This document shows positions 1-8,630 of a stretch of DNA of 64,000 nucleotides, piece after piece. Location of the stretch: contig NZ_RSEK01000004.1 in the NCBI RefSeq assembly GCF_003958635.1, forward strand, positions 62,001 to 126,000, written 5' to 3'. The position numbers and the translations under genes were made by a program. The notes beneath the pieces are model-generated. The model ran no database searches. It worked only from the letters and a program-made list of their open reading frames with translations, and was not told where the DNA came from. The DNA comes from Altericroceibacterium xinjiangense (GTDB taxonomy: Bacteria > Pseudomonadota > Alphaproteobacteria > Sphingomonadales > Sphingomonadaceae). Each line of letters starts with the position of its first letter. Within the stretch, counting starts at the first letter, position 1.

Positions 1-187
1 TGATCGCCCGGATCTGGAGCGAGGTGAAGGCGCAGGTCGGCAGGAGGTTCTTGGCGGCCAGCAACTCGCCGGCTGCGGTCGCTTCGGCCACGCCTTTCTC
101 GGTGAGATCGACATCCCACCAGCCGGTGAAACGGTTCTCAAGATTCCACTGGCTCTGGCCGTGGCGGACAAGGATCAGGCTGGGCAT
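1..187 (-). CDS. gpmA: 2,3-bisphosphoglycerate-dependent phosphoglycerate mutase (partial)
   Basis: Only the first 62 residues are in the window; the gene runs off the left edge on the minus strand. The N-terminus carries the histidine-phosphatase signature [10 protein letters not shown], with the catalytic histidine at residue 9, followed by [15 protein letters not shown], which is diagnostic of the cofactor-dependent mutase. The enzyme interconverts 3- and 2-phosphoglycerate in glycolysis in the cytosol. An AGGAG ribosome binding site precedes the ATG. A 46-aa gene sits 40 bp upstream on the same strand and is probably cotranscribed. Identity is clear although the C-terminal half cannot be seen. 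Confidence 0.9.
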   Translation of the reverse strand, partial: MPSLILVRHGQSQWNLENRFTGWWDVDLTEKGVAEATAAGELLAAKNLLPTCAFTSLQIRAI

Positions 188-227
188 GCTGCTTGCGGCT
201 CCTGACGATTTTTAGGAGCGCCACTCG

Positions 228-368
228 TTAGCTATCCGATTCGTTTTTGCAAAGGGGTTCGCTCTCCCGCTGAAACGCGCGGGACTGCGCCTTGCGCCGG
301 CGGAGATTCTCCCGCAGCTTTTCCGCCAGCCGTTCTTCGCGGGTCTGGCTCGTCCGATCTTCGCTCAT
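228..368 (-). CDS. small basic/acidic helical protein, 46 aa, unknown function
   Basis: An ATG-to-TAA frame of 46 codons reading MSEDRTSQTREERLAEKLR and then a block of arginines (RRRKAQSR). The pattern of charged residues suggests one amphipathic helix and no membrane segment. It lies 40 bp upstream of gpmA on the same strand with no terminator between, so the two are probably one transcript. From memory, short proteins with a similar EKLRENLRRRKAQ motif occur in other sphingomonads; this was not checked. The role is unknown; a nucleic-acid or regulatory role is only a guess from the charge. Confidence 0.6.
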   Translation of the reverse strand: MSEDRTSQTREERLAEKLRENLRRRKAQSRAFQRESEPLCKNESDS

Positions 369-460
369 GCCCCGTACTCTTGCGCGATCGGAACGCGGCG
401 CTCAAGCTCGGCTTGACTTTCGCTGCCTTCGCGACAATAGCGCCCGCCTGCCCTGCAGAC

Positions 461-535
<75 letters not shown>

Positions 536-547
536 TTCGCGGGCACG

Positions 548-583
548 AAAAAGGCCCCGGCATCAGCCGGAGCCCTTTCTTCC
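548..583. terminator. bidirectional hairpin terminator after tRNA-Thr and the PRC-barrel gene
   Basis: GGCCCCGGC (553-561) pairs with GCCGGAGCC (566-574) around an ATCA loop with one mismatch. A-rich sequence lies on the left side and CTTTCTT on the right, so it can stop both the rightward tRNA transcript and the leftward transcript of the gene ending at 633. Confidence 0.65.
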
Positions 584-632
584 TCAATTCCTGGTCCTGC
601 CCGGTTCTCGTGCCGGGCTACCCTGTGATCGA

Positions 633-1070
633 TCAGTAGATCGTGCCGTAGTAGCGATAGACTTCTTCACCATAGGTGCGATCGAACGCCGGCGGCTGGT
701 TCGTCGGGAACGAAGGCGCCTGCTTCAGGCGTTCCTTGTCGATGTTCACGACATAGCCTTCCTTGGCGGTGTCGTAGTCGAGCACGTCCCACGGTAGCGG
801 GTGGTGCTTCTCGCCGATGCCGAGGAAGCCGCCGAAGTTCATCACCGCGTATTCAACGCGGCCGGACAGCTTGCCGATCATCATGTGGTCGACATAACCG
901 AGCTTGTCGCCGTTGGTCGAATAGACGTCAGTGTTCTTCACCTTGTCCGAAGCGATGAGGTCGGTTGTCTCGTCCCTCTTCAACGGGCGGCTGCGGCTGT
1001 AGGCCGTGCGCTGTTCGAGATCGGCGGGGATTGCGGTTGCGCGGTCGGTCTTGTGGATCGTCTGGTTCAT
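633..1070 (-). CDS. PRC-barrel domain-containing protein
   Basis: A 145-aa soluble protein. I start it at the internal ATG (1070), preceded by AGGA, rather than at the longer 184-codon frame, whose extra N-terminus looks like noncoding sequence. A disordered N-terminal ~40 residues (MNQTIHKTDRATAIP) precede a PRC-barrel fold at about 45-130 with SDKVKNTDVYSTNGDKLG and YAVMNFGGFLGIGEKHHPLPW. PRC-barrel proteins of this type are frequent in the general stress regulons of alphaproteobacteria; the molecular role is not established. The gene stands alone between a terminator and a GNAT gene. Confidence 0.85.
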   Translation of the reverse strand: MNQTIHKTDRATAIPADLEQRTAYSRSRPLKRDETTDLIASDKVKNTDVYSTNGDKLGYVDHMMIGKLSGRVEYAVMNFGGFLGIGEKHHPLPWDVLDYDTAKEGYVVNIDKERLKQAPSFPTNQPPAFDRTYGEEVYRYYGTIY

Positions 1071-1262
1071 AAAGGGTCCTTTTCTGCTGGCCGATGCGGA
1101 AAAACAGCTGCTCCATGGAAGGAGCGCGTCCGGCGGTTGCCTCTTGGGAAAGCCTCGACTGCGAAAGCAGGAGGCGGGCGCCTTCATCGGCGGGGTTCAC
1201 TCTATCAATGGGTGAAGCAGGATATCGTTCCGAATCAATCCCTTGCCGCGCAGGCTCTCGCT

Positions 1263-1568
1263 CTAGCGGGAAGGAGGCGCGCGCAAATCGCCCCATTCGG
1301 GATGGCGCCGGAATTGCGCCGCGACATAGGAGCACTGCGGTTCAATGGTGAAGCCGTGCTCCCGCGCGTCGCGTATCAGAGCGTCCACCAGTTGTTCGGC
1401 GATCTTCTGTCCGCGCAAGGCTGGCGGGACAAAGGTGTGGTCGACGATCCGGGTGTTGCCGCGGGCCTGCCAGGTGAGAACGGCTTCCTCGTCGTGGCCG
1501 GCAATCTTCGCGCTGTAGCGGCCGTGGGTCGTTTCGTCGGTACGCTCGATGCTGATCGTGTCGTTCAT
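1263..1568 (-). CDS. small GNAT-family N-acetyltransferase (YjdJ/Gcn5-like)
   Basis: A 101-aa protein with ATG after a strong AAGGAG site. It has the short GNAT fold: strand-rich N-terminus, then VDHTFVPPALRGQKIAEQLV at about 42-61, where the acetyl-CoA pyrophosphate loop R/G-x-x-G is seen as LRGQKIAE, and a C-terminal PQCSYVAAQFRRHPEW. This matches the small single-domain family (human GNAT-like GTLF3B, bacterial YjdJ). The substrate is unknown. It diverges from the threonine aldolase gene with 50 bp between them. Confidence 0.85.
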   Translation of the reverse strand: MNDTISIERTDETTHGRYSAKIAGHDEEAVLTWQARGNTRIVDHTFVPPALRGQKIAEQLVDALIRDAREHGFTIEPQCSYVAAQFRRHPEWGDLRAPPSR

Positions 1569-1618
1569 CGGATAGGCTCCTTCTTGCGCCTAACCGATGG
1601 CTTGGCCATGGCGTTCCG

Positions 1619-2614
1619 ATGCAATTCCTGTCCGACAACTCCGCCGCCGTTCATCCCCGTGTGTGGGAGGCGATGCGCGCTGCCGACGCCGCCGATTCGC
1701 CTTACGACAACGACGCCTTCAGCCAGCGGCTGGACGAGGCGTTCTCCGCCTTGTTCGGCCGCGAGTGCGCGGCGTTGTGGGTCGCGACCGGCACGGCGGC
1801 CAATTGCCTTGCGCTGGCGACTATGGTCCCGCCGCACGGCGCGGTCGTCTGCCACCGCGAGGCGCACATCGAGATGGACGAGGGCGGGGCACCCGGGTTC
1901 TTCCTCCACGGGGCCAAGCTGATCCTGGCCGATGGCGATCACGCCAAGCTGACGCCGGAGACAATTCGGCCGGTGCTCGATTCGATTCGCGACGATGTCC
2001 ACCAGGTGCAGCCGCAGGCGATCTCGATCACGCAGGCGAGCGAATATGGCTGCGTCTATCGGCCAGAAGAGGTCGTCGCGATCGGCGCGCTGGCGCGGGA
2101 GCGAAAGCTGGGCCTGCACATGGATGGAGCGCGATTCGCCAACGCGGTGGCCTTCCTCGGCTGCTCTCCCGCCGAAGCGGCTGGCCCGGTTGACGCGCTC
2201 AGCTTCGGCTGCGTCAAGAATGGAGGGATGAGCGCGGAAGCGATCGTGTTCTTCGATTCTGCGCTGGCCGATGTCGCGCGGTACCGCCGCAAGCGGGCGG
2301 GGCATTTGCAATCCAAGGGCCGTTTCCTCGCCGCGCAACTCCTTGCGATGCTGGAGAATGATCTGTGGGTGGAAAACGCCCGCGCCGCCAATGCCGCGGC
2401 GGGCGAACTGGCGGGATCGGCCGCTGGGCGCCTGCTCCATCCGGTGGAGGCGAACGAAGTGTTCCTTTCCTGCACGCCCGAGGAACGCGAGCGACTGCGG
2501 GAACAGGGTTTCGGGTTCTATGACTGGGGGCCGGGCGCCGCGCGATTCGTGACTGCATGGAACACCCGGGCCGAGGACGCCGGGGCACTTGCCCGCGCGA
2601 TCGCGGGTCTGTGA
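1619..2614 (+). CDS. low-specificity L-threonine aldolase (beta-eliminating lyase family)
   Basis: A 331-aa fold-type I PLP enzyme that cleaves threonine/allo-threonine to glycine and acetaldehyde. Visible are the N-terminal FLSDNSAAVHP, the cofactor-binding ATGTAAN at 56-62, LHMDGARFANA at 166-176, where the aspartate contacts the PLP nitrogen, and SFGCVKNGG at 195-203, with the Schiff-base lysine at about 200. Length is normal for the LtaE family. The TGA stop overlaps the GTG start of the next gene (GTGA), implying translational coupling with the transporter. Confidence 0.9.
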   Translation: MQFLSDNSAAVHPRVWEAMRAADAADSPYDNDAFSQRLDEAFSALFGRECAALWVATGTAANCLALATMVPPHGAVVCHREAHIEMDEGGAPGFFLHGAKLILADGDHAKLTPETIRPVLDSIRDDVHQVQPQAISITQASEYGCVYRPEEVVAIGALARERKLGLHMDGARFANAVAFLGCSPAEAAGPVDALSFGCVKNGGMSAEAIVFFDSALADVARYRRKRAGHLQSKGRFLAAQLLAMLENDLWVENARAANAAAGELAGSAAGRLLHPVEANEVFLSCTPEERERLREQGFGFYDWGPGAARFVTAWNTRAEDAGALARAIAGL

Positions 2615-3597
2615 GCACGCACCACTCTGCAAGCGAACCGCCCCATGCGCTGCTGCGGCCGCGCATTGTCATCCCTTTTGCGCTGGTGGCGCTGATCTGG
2701 GGTTCGACCTGGTTCGTCATCAAGGGGCAGCTCGACGTCGCGCCGCCGAGCTGGTCGGTCACGTGGCGTTTCGCGCTGGCGACGCTGGGCATGTTCGCGC
2801 TTGCGCTGGTGCAGCGGCATTCCTTCCGGATGAGCGGGCGCGCCCACCTGCTGGCGGTGGCGATCGGCGTGGCGCAGTTCTGCCTCAACTTCAACTTCGT
2901 GTACCGGGCGGAACTGCACCTGACATCCGGCATCGTCGCCGTTCTGTTCGGCCTGCTGGTGGTGCCGAACGCAGTGTTCGCGCGGATTTTCCTGGGCCAG
3001 CCGATCACGCGGCGCTTTCTGGTGGGCAGCGCGATCGGGCTTGCCGGCATCGCACTGCTGCTTCTGCACGAAGCGCAGACGGTAGGGGTGGCTGCGGGCC
3101 GCGAAGTCGGGCTGGGGATTTTGTTCACGGGATTGGGCATTCTGTCCGCTTCCAGCGCGAACGTGATGCAGGCATCCGCCGTTGCCCGGACGGCGCCGAT
3201 AGTGGTGCTGCTCTCATGGGCGATGCTGTGGGCGTCGCTGGCCAACTGCGCCATTGCCTGGACTATCGCCGGACCGCCGGTGCTGCCGCTCGAGTCCACG
3301 TATCTCCTCGGCATCGCCTACCTTGCGATCATCGGGTCGGTCGTCACCTTCCCGCTCTATTTCGCGCTGATTCGCGAACTGGGCGCCGGGCGCGCCGCCT
3401 ACAACGGGGTGGTCGTCCCGGTCGTGGCGATGCTGCTTTCGACCATGTTCGAGGGGTACCGCTGGTCGGTTCTGGCCGCCGCGGGCGGGGCGTTGGCAAT
3501 GGCGGGAATGGTGGTGGCGCTGCGCGCGCGTCAGTTGCCGGTGTCGAGCCCTGCGGCGGTTTCGGATCCCGCGACGGCACGCAGCCCGGCGCGGTAA
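2611..3597 (+). CDS. EamA/DMT-superfamily transporter
   Basis: A 328-aa polytopic inner-membrane protein with about ten hydrophobic segments and the two-fold EamA repeat (first half ALIWGSTWFVIKGQL, second half GSVVTFPLYFALIREL). The start is GTG at 2611, overlapping the stop of the threonine aldolase gene. The open frame extends further left but would run inside that gene. Members export amino acids or other small metabolites; coupling to threonine aldolase hints at an amino-acid-related substrate, which is inference. Its last 67 bp overlap the end of the convergent SDR gene. Confidence 0.87.
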   Translation: MSTHHSASEPPHALLRPRIVIPFALVALIWGSTWFVIKGQLDVAPPSWSVTWRFALATLGMFALALVQRHSFRMSGRAHLLAVAIGVAQFCLNFNFVYRAELHLTSGIVAVLFGLLVVPNAVFARIFLGQPITRRFLVGSAIGLAGIALLLLHEAQTVGVAAGREVGLGILFTGLGILSASSANVMQASAVARTAPIVVLLSWAMLWASLANCAIAWTIAGPPVLPLESTYLLGIAYLAIIGSVVTFPLYFALIRELGAGRAAYNGVVVPVVAMLLSTMFEGYRWSVLAAAGGALAMAGMVVALRARQLPVSSPAAVSDPATARSPAR

Positions 3598-4337
3598 TCG
3601 GGATGGCGCGGCTGCCACCCGAGCACGCGCTTCGCCTTGCCGTTCGCTACCCGGCGGTTCTCCGCATAGAAGGCCCGCGCCTGCGGGGAGAGGCCGGCTT
3701 CATCCAACGTCTGCACAGGCGGCGGGGCCACTCCTAGCAAGCGGCAGGCCTCCTCGGTCACGGCGTTCTGGCTGGTCGGGCAATCGTCGGCCAGATTGTA
3801 GGCCCCGGAGGGACCGTCCAGCCCCGCGATCACACCGGCGGCAATGTCATCCACGTGAACCCGGCTGAACACTTGCCCCGGCAGGTCGATGCGGTGCGCC
3901 CGGCCATCGCGCACCCGGTCCAGCGCACTGCGGCCCGGTCCGTAGATTCCGGGCAGGCGGAACACCCGCGCCCCGCGCATGAGCCAGGCAGCATCGCATT
4001 GTGCGCGGGCGGTGCGGCGCCCTTTGCCGACCGGTGCGGTTTCATCAACCCATGCGCCGCCCGCATCACCGTAGACGCCGGTGGAGGAGAGATAGCCAAG
4101 CCATGGGTGGTCCAGCGCATCGCCGAAGCGGTCAAGCACCGGGTCGATCCCCCCGGCGGGCGGAACGGACGACAGCACATGCGTCGCGGACCGGAGCGCG
4201 GCCCGCACGCCGTTGTCGTCATCGAACGCCAGATCGCCTTCGCGCCCCGTGCTCGACACGCTCCATCCTCGCGCGTTCAGCGCATCCCTTATGCATTTTG
4301 CCGAATAGCCGAGGCCGAATATGAACATATGCGCCAT
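3531..4337 (-). CDS. NAD(P)-dependent SDR-type epimerase/dehydratase (YeeZ-like)
   Basis: A 268-aa extended-SDR protein. It begins with the Rossmann motif FIFGLGYSAK and has YLSSTGVYGD at about 82-91 and LPGIYGPGRSALDRV, the typical hexose-sugar epimerase-like core, followed by a substrate domain containing SRVHVDDIAAGV. This pattern is shared with YeeZ-type proteins whose substrates are unproven. ATG at 4337 is used; a second ATG at 4328 would give MFIFGLGY and is equally plausible. The gene diverges from pepN and its 3' end overlaps the convergent EamA gene. Confidence 0.83.
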   Translation of the reverse strand: MAHMFIFGLGYSAKCIRDALNARGWSVSSTGREGDLAFDDDNGVRAALRSATHVLSSVPPAGGIDPVLDRFGDALDHPWLGYLSSTGVYGDAGGAWVDETAPVGKGRRTARAQCDAAWLMRGARVFRLPGIYGPGRSALDRVRDGRAHRIDLPGQVFSRVHVDDIAAGVIAGLDGPSGAYNLADDCPTSQNAVTEEACRLLGVAPPPVQTLDEAGLSPQARAFYAENRRVANGKAKRVLGWQPRHPDYRAGLRAVAGSETAAGLDTGN

Positions 4338-4390
4338 GCGAGCGTTTTAGACCCGCACCCACGCATTACCAAGAATTCCAGGAGTTCAGC

Positions 4391-7072
4391 TTGGACATTG
4401 TCCGCAATCCCGCCACCCCCGACGGCAATATCCAGATGGCCGACGCCGCGCCCGAACCGTCCGACCCGCCGGTGATCCGGCGCGAGGATTACCGGCCGTT
4501 CCCGTGGCTCGTGCCCGAAACCGCGCTCGATTTCTCCCTCGGGATCGAGCGGACGCAGGTGCGCGCACGGCTGTCGGTCGAACGCAATCCGCAGGCCGAG
4601 CCGAGCCAGACCCTGCGCCTGAACGGCGACGGGCTGACCGCGCTGGAGGTCACCGTCGACGGCGAGCCGGTGAACAGCTGGGCAATGGAAGGCGATGACT
4701 TGCTCATCACCCTGCCGGGAGAGCGGCACACGGTGGAGATCGCAACCGAGATCGATCCGTCCGCGAACACGCAGCTGATGGGGCTCTATGCCTCCGGCGG
4801 AATGCTCTGCACCCAGTGCGAGGCGGAAGGCTTCCGGCGGATTACCTTCTTCCCTGATCGGCCGGACGTTCTGTCCACCTACACCGTCCGGATGGAAGGG
4901 GCGAAGGACCAGTTCCCGGTGCTGCTGTCCAACGGCAACAAGGTCGATGAAGGCGTGAGGGGCGAGACCCGCTGGGCCGAATGGCACGATCCCTGGCCCA
5001 AGCCGTCCTATCTCTTCGCGCTGGTTGCGGGCGATCTGGTCGCCAACCGCGACACGTTCACCACCATGGGCGGGCGAAAGGTCGATCTCGCGATCTGGGT
5101 GCGCGCCAACCGGGACGAAGCGGCGGGCGACCGGGAAGGTGACCTGCCGCGCACCGACCACGCGATGCGCTCCCTCAAGAAATCGATGAAGTGGGACGAG
5201 GACGCCTTCGGCCGCGAATACGATCTCGACACGTTCAACATTGTCGCGGTCAGCGATTTCAACATGGGGGCGATGGAGAACAAGGGCCTCAACATCTTCA
5301 ACACGAAATACGTGCTGGCCGACCCGGAAACCGCGACCGACGGCGACTACGACGCAGTCGAAGGCGTGATCGCGCACGAATACTTCCACAACTGGTCAGG
5401 CAACCGCGTGACGTGCCGGGACTGGTTCCAGCTTAGCCTGAAGGAAGGTTTCACCGTCCTGCGCGACCAGTTGTTCAGCCAGGACATGGGCTCTGCCCCG
5501 GTCAAGCGGATCGAGGACGTGCGCGTGCTGCGATCGGCCCAATTCCCCGAGGATTCGGGCCCGCTGGCCCATCCGATCCGCCCGGACGAATTCCGCGAAA
5601 TCTCGAACTTCTATACCGCCACGGTCTACAACAAGGGGGCCGAGGTCATCCGGATGATGCACACGCTCGCCGGGCCGGATCGGTTCCGCAAGGGCTGCGA
5701 TCTCTACTTCGACCGGCATGACGGCGAGGCGGCGACGTGCGACGATTTCATCCGGGCGATGGAGGACGGGGCCGGGCTGGACCTTACCCGCTTCCGCTTG
5801 TGGTATTCCCAGGCTGGCACTCCGAAAGTCGGCGTGCGGCTGGAGCATGACGGCGAGATCGCGACCCTGCACTTCACCCAGCAGGTTCCGCCCACTCCAG
5901 GGCAGGACCGCAAGCAGCCAATGCCCATTCCGCTGCGGATCGCGCTGTTCGACCGCGCTACGGGGCAGCATCGCGGCGAACAGCTGGTGGTGCTGGAAGC
6001 CGCGCAGGAGAAAGTGAGCTTCCCCGGCTTTGCGGAGCGGCCGATCCTGTCGATCAACCGCGGATTTTCCGCCCCGGTTTCCATCCAGCGCGACGTGGCG
6101 ATGGAAGACCTCGTGTTTCTGGCCGCCCATGACGACGACTCCTTCGCCCGGTATGAGGCGATGCAGGATCTCGTCGTCGGCCACCTGCGCGCGAGCATCG
6201 CCGGCAAGCTGTCCGAAGCCGAGCGCGACGCCGGCCGCCGGTCGATCGGCCAGGCTTTTGCGGCCGTGCTGGACGATTCCGCGCTCGACAATCAGATGCG
6301 CGGCGAATTGATGATCCTGCCGGGCTCCAGCTACCTTGCGGAGCAGATGCCGATCGCTGACCCGGCGGCCATTCATCGGGAGCGGGAGGCGCTGAAAGGC
6401 TGGCTGGGCCGCACGCACGAGGACGCGCTCGTGGCGCTGCACGAACGGGCAAGCGCCGTGCCTTACGGGCTCGATGCCGCCGCCCGGGGGGCGCGCAAGC
6501 TCAAGACCCAGGTCCTGATCCTGCTGGCCGCCGCCGATCCCGAAAAGGCTGCGGATCTGGCGGCAAGGCAGTACCGCGCTGCCGACAACATGACCGATCG
6601 CCAGGGCGCGCTGATGGTGCTCGCCGGGCTGGACACCCCCTTGCGCGAAGAGCTGCTGGCGGACTTCTACCAGCGATACCGTGGCAACGCGCTGGTGATC
6701 GACAAGTGGTTCGCGCTGCAGGCGCAATCGCTCCACCCACAGGCGCTGCGGCACGTGCGGGAACTGGCGGCCCATCCGGATTTCACCTTGCGCAACCCGA
6801 ACCGGGTGCGTTCGCTCTACATGGCGTTCGCCGCAAACCCGCAGGCGTTCCACGCCGAGGACGGGGAAGGATACCGGACGATCGCCGACCTGATCCTCGC
6901 GCTGGATCCGATCAATCCCCAGACCACGGCGCGCTTCGTCGCCCCGCTCGGCCGCTGGCGGCGGATCGAGCCGGTGCGGGCCGCGCTGATGCGTGCACAA
7001 CTGGAACGGATCGCCGCCGCGCCGAAGCTGTCGCGCGATACGCATGAACAAGTGAGCCGCAGCCTTGGCTGA
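4391..7072 (+). CDS. pepN: aminopeptidase N (M1 family)
   Basis: A cytosolic zinc aminopeptidase of about 893 aa (E. coli PepN is 870). It shows the exopeptidase motif GAMEN at 293-297 and the zinc site HEYFH at 329-333 with the third ligand E352 (HExxH-18x-E). The C-terminal half is the DUF3458 helical domain typical of PepN. I take the TTG at 4391 as start because AGGAG lies 7 nt upstream; the first ATG, at 4436, lacks a ribosome binding site and would shorten the protein by 15 residues. The 3' end overlaps pgeF by 8 bp. Confidence 0.93.
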   Translation: MDIVRNPATPDGNIQMADAAPEPSDPPVIRREDYRPFPWLVPETALDFSLGIERTQVRARLSVERNPQAEPSQTLRLNGDGLTALEVTVDGEPVNSWAMEGDDLLITLPGERHTVEIATEIDPSANTQLMGLYASGGMLCTQCEAEGFRRITFFPDRPDVLSTYTVRMEGAKDQFPVLLSNGNKVDEGVRGETRWAEWHDPWPKPSYLFALVAGDLVANRDTFTTMGGRKVDLAIWVRANRDEAAGDREGDLPRTDHAMRSLKKSMKWDEDAFGREYDLDTFNIVAVSDFNMGAMENKGLNIFNTKYVLADPETATDGDYDAVEGVIAHEYFHNWSGNRVTCRDWFQLSLKEGFTVLRDQLFSQDMGSAPVKRIEDVRVLRSAQFPEDSGPLAHPIRPDEFREISNFYTATVYNKGAEVIRMMHTLAGPDRFRKGCDLYFDRHDGEAATCDDFIRAMEDGAGLDLTRFRLWYSQAGTPKVGVRLEHDGEIATLHFTQQVPPTPGQDRKQPMPIPLRIALFDRATGQHRGEQLVVLEAAQEKVSFPGFAERPILSINRGFSAPVSIQRDVAMEDLVFLAAHDDDSFARYEAMQDLVVGHLRASIAGKLSEAERDAGRRSIGQAFAAVLDDSALDNQMRGELMILPGSSYLAEQMPIADPAAIHREREALKGWLGRTHEDALVALHERASAVPYGLDAAARGARKLKTQVLILLAAADPEKAADLAARQYRAADNMTDRQGALMVLAGLDTPLREELLADFYQRYRGNALVIDKWFALQAQSLHPQALRHVRELAAHPDFTLRNPNRVRSLYMAFAANPQAFHAEDGEGYRTIADLILALDPINPQTTARFVAPLGRWRRIEPVRAALMRAQLERIAAAPKLSRDTHEQVSRSLG

Positions 7073-7841
7073 TTCGCGCACCGACGAAGCCGTCGAGGTC
7101 ATCCGCGCCGCCCAGCTGGCGGGCGTGCCCCACGGCTTCCTTGGCCGTCGGGGCGGAGTGTCGGGCGGCGTGGTGGCCGGGCTGAACGTCGGGCTGGGAG
7201 CGGGTGACGACGATCTGGCCGTTGCCGAGAATCGCCGCCGCGCCCTCGAAGCGGTGCTGCCCGATGCCCGCCTCGTCACCGTGTACCAGGTTCATTCGCC
7301 CGATGTCGCCGTGGTGACGGAGCCATGGCCCGGGGATGAACGCCCTCGCGCCGATGCGATCGTCAGCGACCGGCCAGGCGTGCTGCTCGGCATCGTGACC
7401 GCCGATTGCGCGCCGGTGCTGCTGACGGATGCGGAAGCAGGCGTGATCGGCGCGGCGCACGCCGGGTGGCGCGGGGCGCGCGGCGGTGTGCTGGAAGCGA
7501 CTGTGGCGGCGATGGAGCGCCTCGGCGCCACCCGCCAGAGGATCGGGGCGGCCATTGGCCCGGCGATTGCGCAGGCGAGCTACGAAGTTGACGATTCGTT
7601 CCGTGCCCGGTTCGGGGAGGACGATTCGCCGTTCTTCGTTCCGGGCCGGCCTGGGCACTGGCAATTCGATCTGGAAGGCTATGCCGCCCGCCGCCTGGAG
7701 CAAGCGGGGGTAGGCGGAATCGACCGCCTGGGGCTCGACACCTACGCCCAGGAGGCGCGGTTCTATTCCTATCGCCGCGCTACTCACCGGAAAGAGCCGA
7801 CTTACGGGCGCCAGTTCTCGCTGATCGGCTTACCGCGCTAA
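7065..7841 (+). CDS. pgeF: peptidoglycan editing factor / laccase-domain purine nucleoside phosphorylase (PgeF, YfiH)
   Basis: A 258-aa protein of the DUF152/LACC1 family. The metal-binding triad is present: H77 (QVHSPD), C115 (TADCAP) and H132 (AAHAGWRG). Family members were first called multicopper polyphenol oxidases and are now known as purine nucleoside phosphorylase/adenosine deaminase-like enzymes; in E. coli the protein also removes mis-incorporated residues from peptidoglycan. The start appears to be TTG inside the end of pepN, giving an 8-bp overlap and suggesting coupling. No good ribosome binding site is visible, so the start is tentative. Confidence 0.88.
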   Translation: MADSRTDEAVEVIRAAQLAGVPHGFLGRRGGVSGGVVAGLNVGLGAGDDDLAVAENRRRALEAVLPDARLVTVYQVHSPDVAVVTEPWPGDERPRADAIVSDRPGVLLGIVTADCAPVLLTDAEAGVIGAAHAGWRGARGGVLEATVAAMERLGATRQRIGAAIGPAIAQASYEVDDSFRARFGEDDSPFFVPGRPGHWQFDLEGYAARRLEQAGVGGIDRLGLDTYAQEARFYSYRRATHRKEPTYGRQFSLIGLPR

Positions 7842-8034
7842 ACGCACATCACGGCGGTAAAATGCCTGTTGGCAGGAGGGGACTCGTGGTCTATCAGCCG
7901 CGCCAAGTCGGCACCGGGGCGGGCGGAAAATCCATGTCCGGTGCAGCTTTCGGGGGGTCTTCCTGAACGCGCGGCTAATCTGGTTTTTAGGTCGTCCGCA
8001 TCCTCGCTGGGCAGACCGAGGCAAGGCAAGGCTG
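7842..8034. other. intergenic region upstream of petABC
   Basis: A 193-bp gap that should hold the promoter and leader of the bc1 operon. It contains short open frames on both strands, but none has a convincing ribosome binding site or composition. No clear operator or riboswitch was recognised. Confidence 0.4.
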
Positions 8035-8613
8035 ATGGTAACGAACACTGGCTCCGTAGATCCGGGTCCGCTGGTACCCGCAGCGGACGAAGAAGGTGTC
8101 CGCCGGCGTGACTTCATCAACATCGCGGCCGTTTCGGCTGCCGGGGTTGGTGGACTCGCCGTGCTGGTCCCGCTGATTTCCCAGATGGCTCCCTCCAAGG
8201 ACGTGCTCGCCGAAGCCACGACCGAAGTGGACTTGTCGGCGATCCAGCCCGGTCAGACGATCAAGGCGGTGTTCCGCAAGCAGCCGCTGTTCGTCCGCAA
8301 CCTGACGCCGGAGGAAATCGCCGCGGCGCAGGCCGTGGACGTTTCCAGCCTGCGCGATCCGGAAACGCTGGAGGAACGCACCAAGGAAGGTCACCTGAAC
8401 TGGCTGGTCACCATGGGCGTGTGCACCCACCTCGGCTGTGTGCCGCTGGGTGCCGGCGAGGGCGAGACTCGCGGCGAATTCGGCGGTTTCTTCTGCCCCT
8501 GCCACGGATCGTCCTATGATACTGCGGCGCGTATCCGCAACGGCCCGGCGCCTCTGAACCTCGTCGTGCCGGATTACGAATTCACCTCTGATACCACGAT
8601 CGTGGTCGGCTAA
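8035..8613 (+). CDS. petA: ubiquinol-cytochrome c reductase, Rieske iron-sulfur subunit
   Basis: A 192-aa Rieske protein of complex III. The N-terminus has a twin-arginine-like anchor, RRRDFINIA at 23-31, and one transmembrane helix at about 30-50. The [2Fe-2S] ligands are C130 and H132 (CTHLGC) and C154 and H157 (CPCHGSSYD), with C135/C156 forming the usual disulfide. It transfers electrons from ubiquinol to cytochrome c1 on the periplasmic side. First gene of petABC, with 17 bp before petB. Confidence 0.96.
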   Translation: MVTNTGSVDPGPLVPAADEEGVRRRDFINIAAVSAAGVGGLAVLVPLISQMAPSKDVLAEATTEVDLSAIQPGQTIKAVFRKQPLFVRNLTPEEIAAAQAVDVSSLRDPETLEERTKEGHLNWLVTMGVCTHLGCVPLGAGEGETRGEFGGFFCPCHGSSYDTAARIRNGPAPLNLVVPDYEFTSDTTIVVG

Positions 8614-8630
8614 GGGAAAAGGGACCGACA

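Noticed and set aside
1207-1231. Possible EcfG promoter for the PRC-barrel gene (GGAAC on minus strand, 16-bp spacer)
   Set aside because: The -10 element reads CATT instead of CGTT and lies about 140 bp upstream; too weak to report as a feature.
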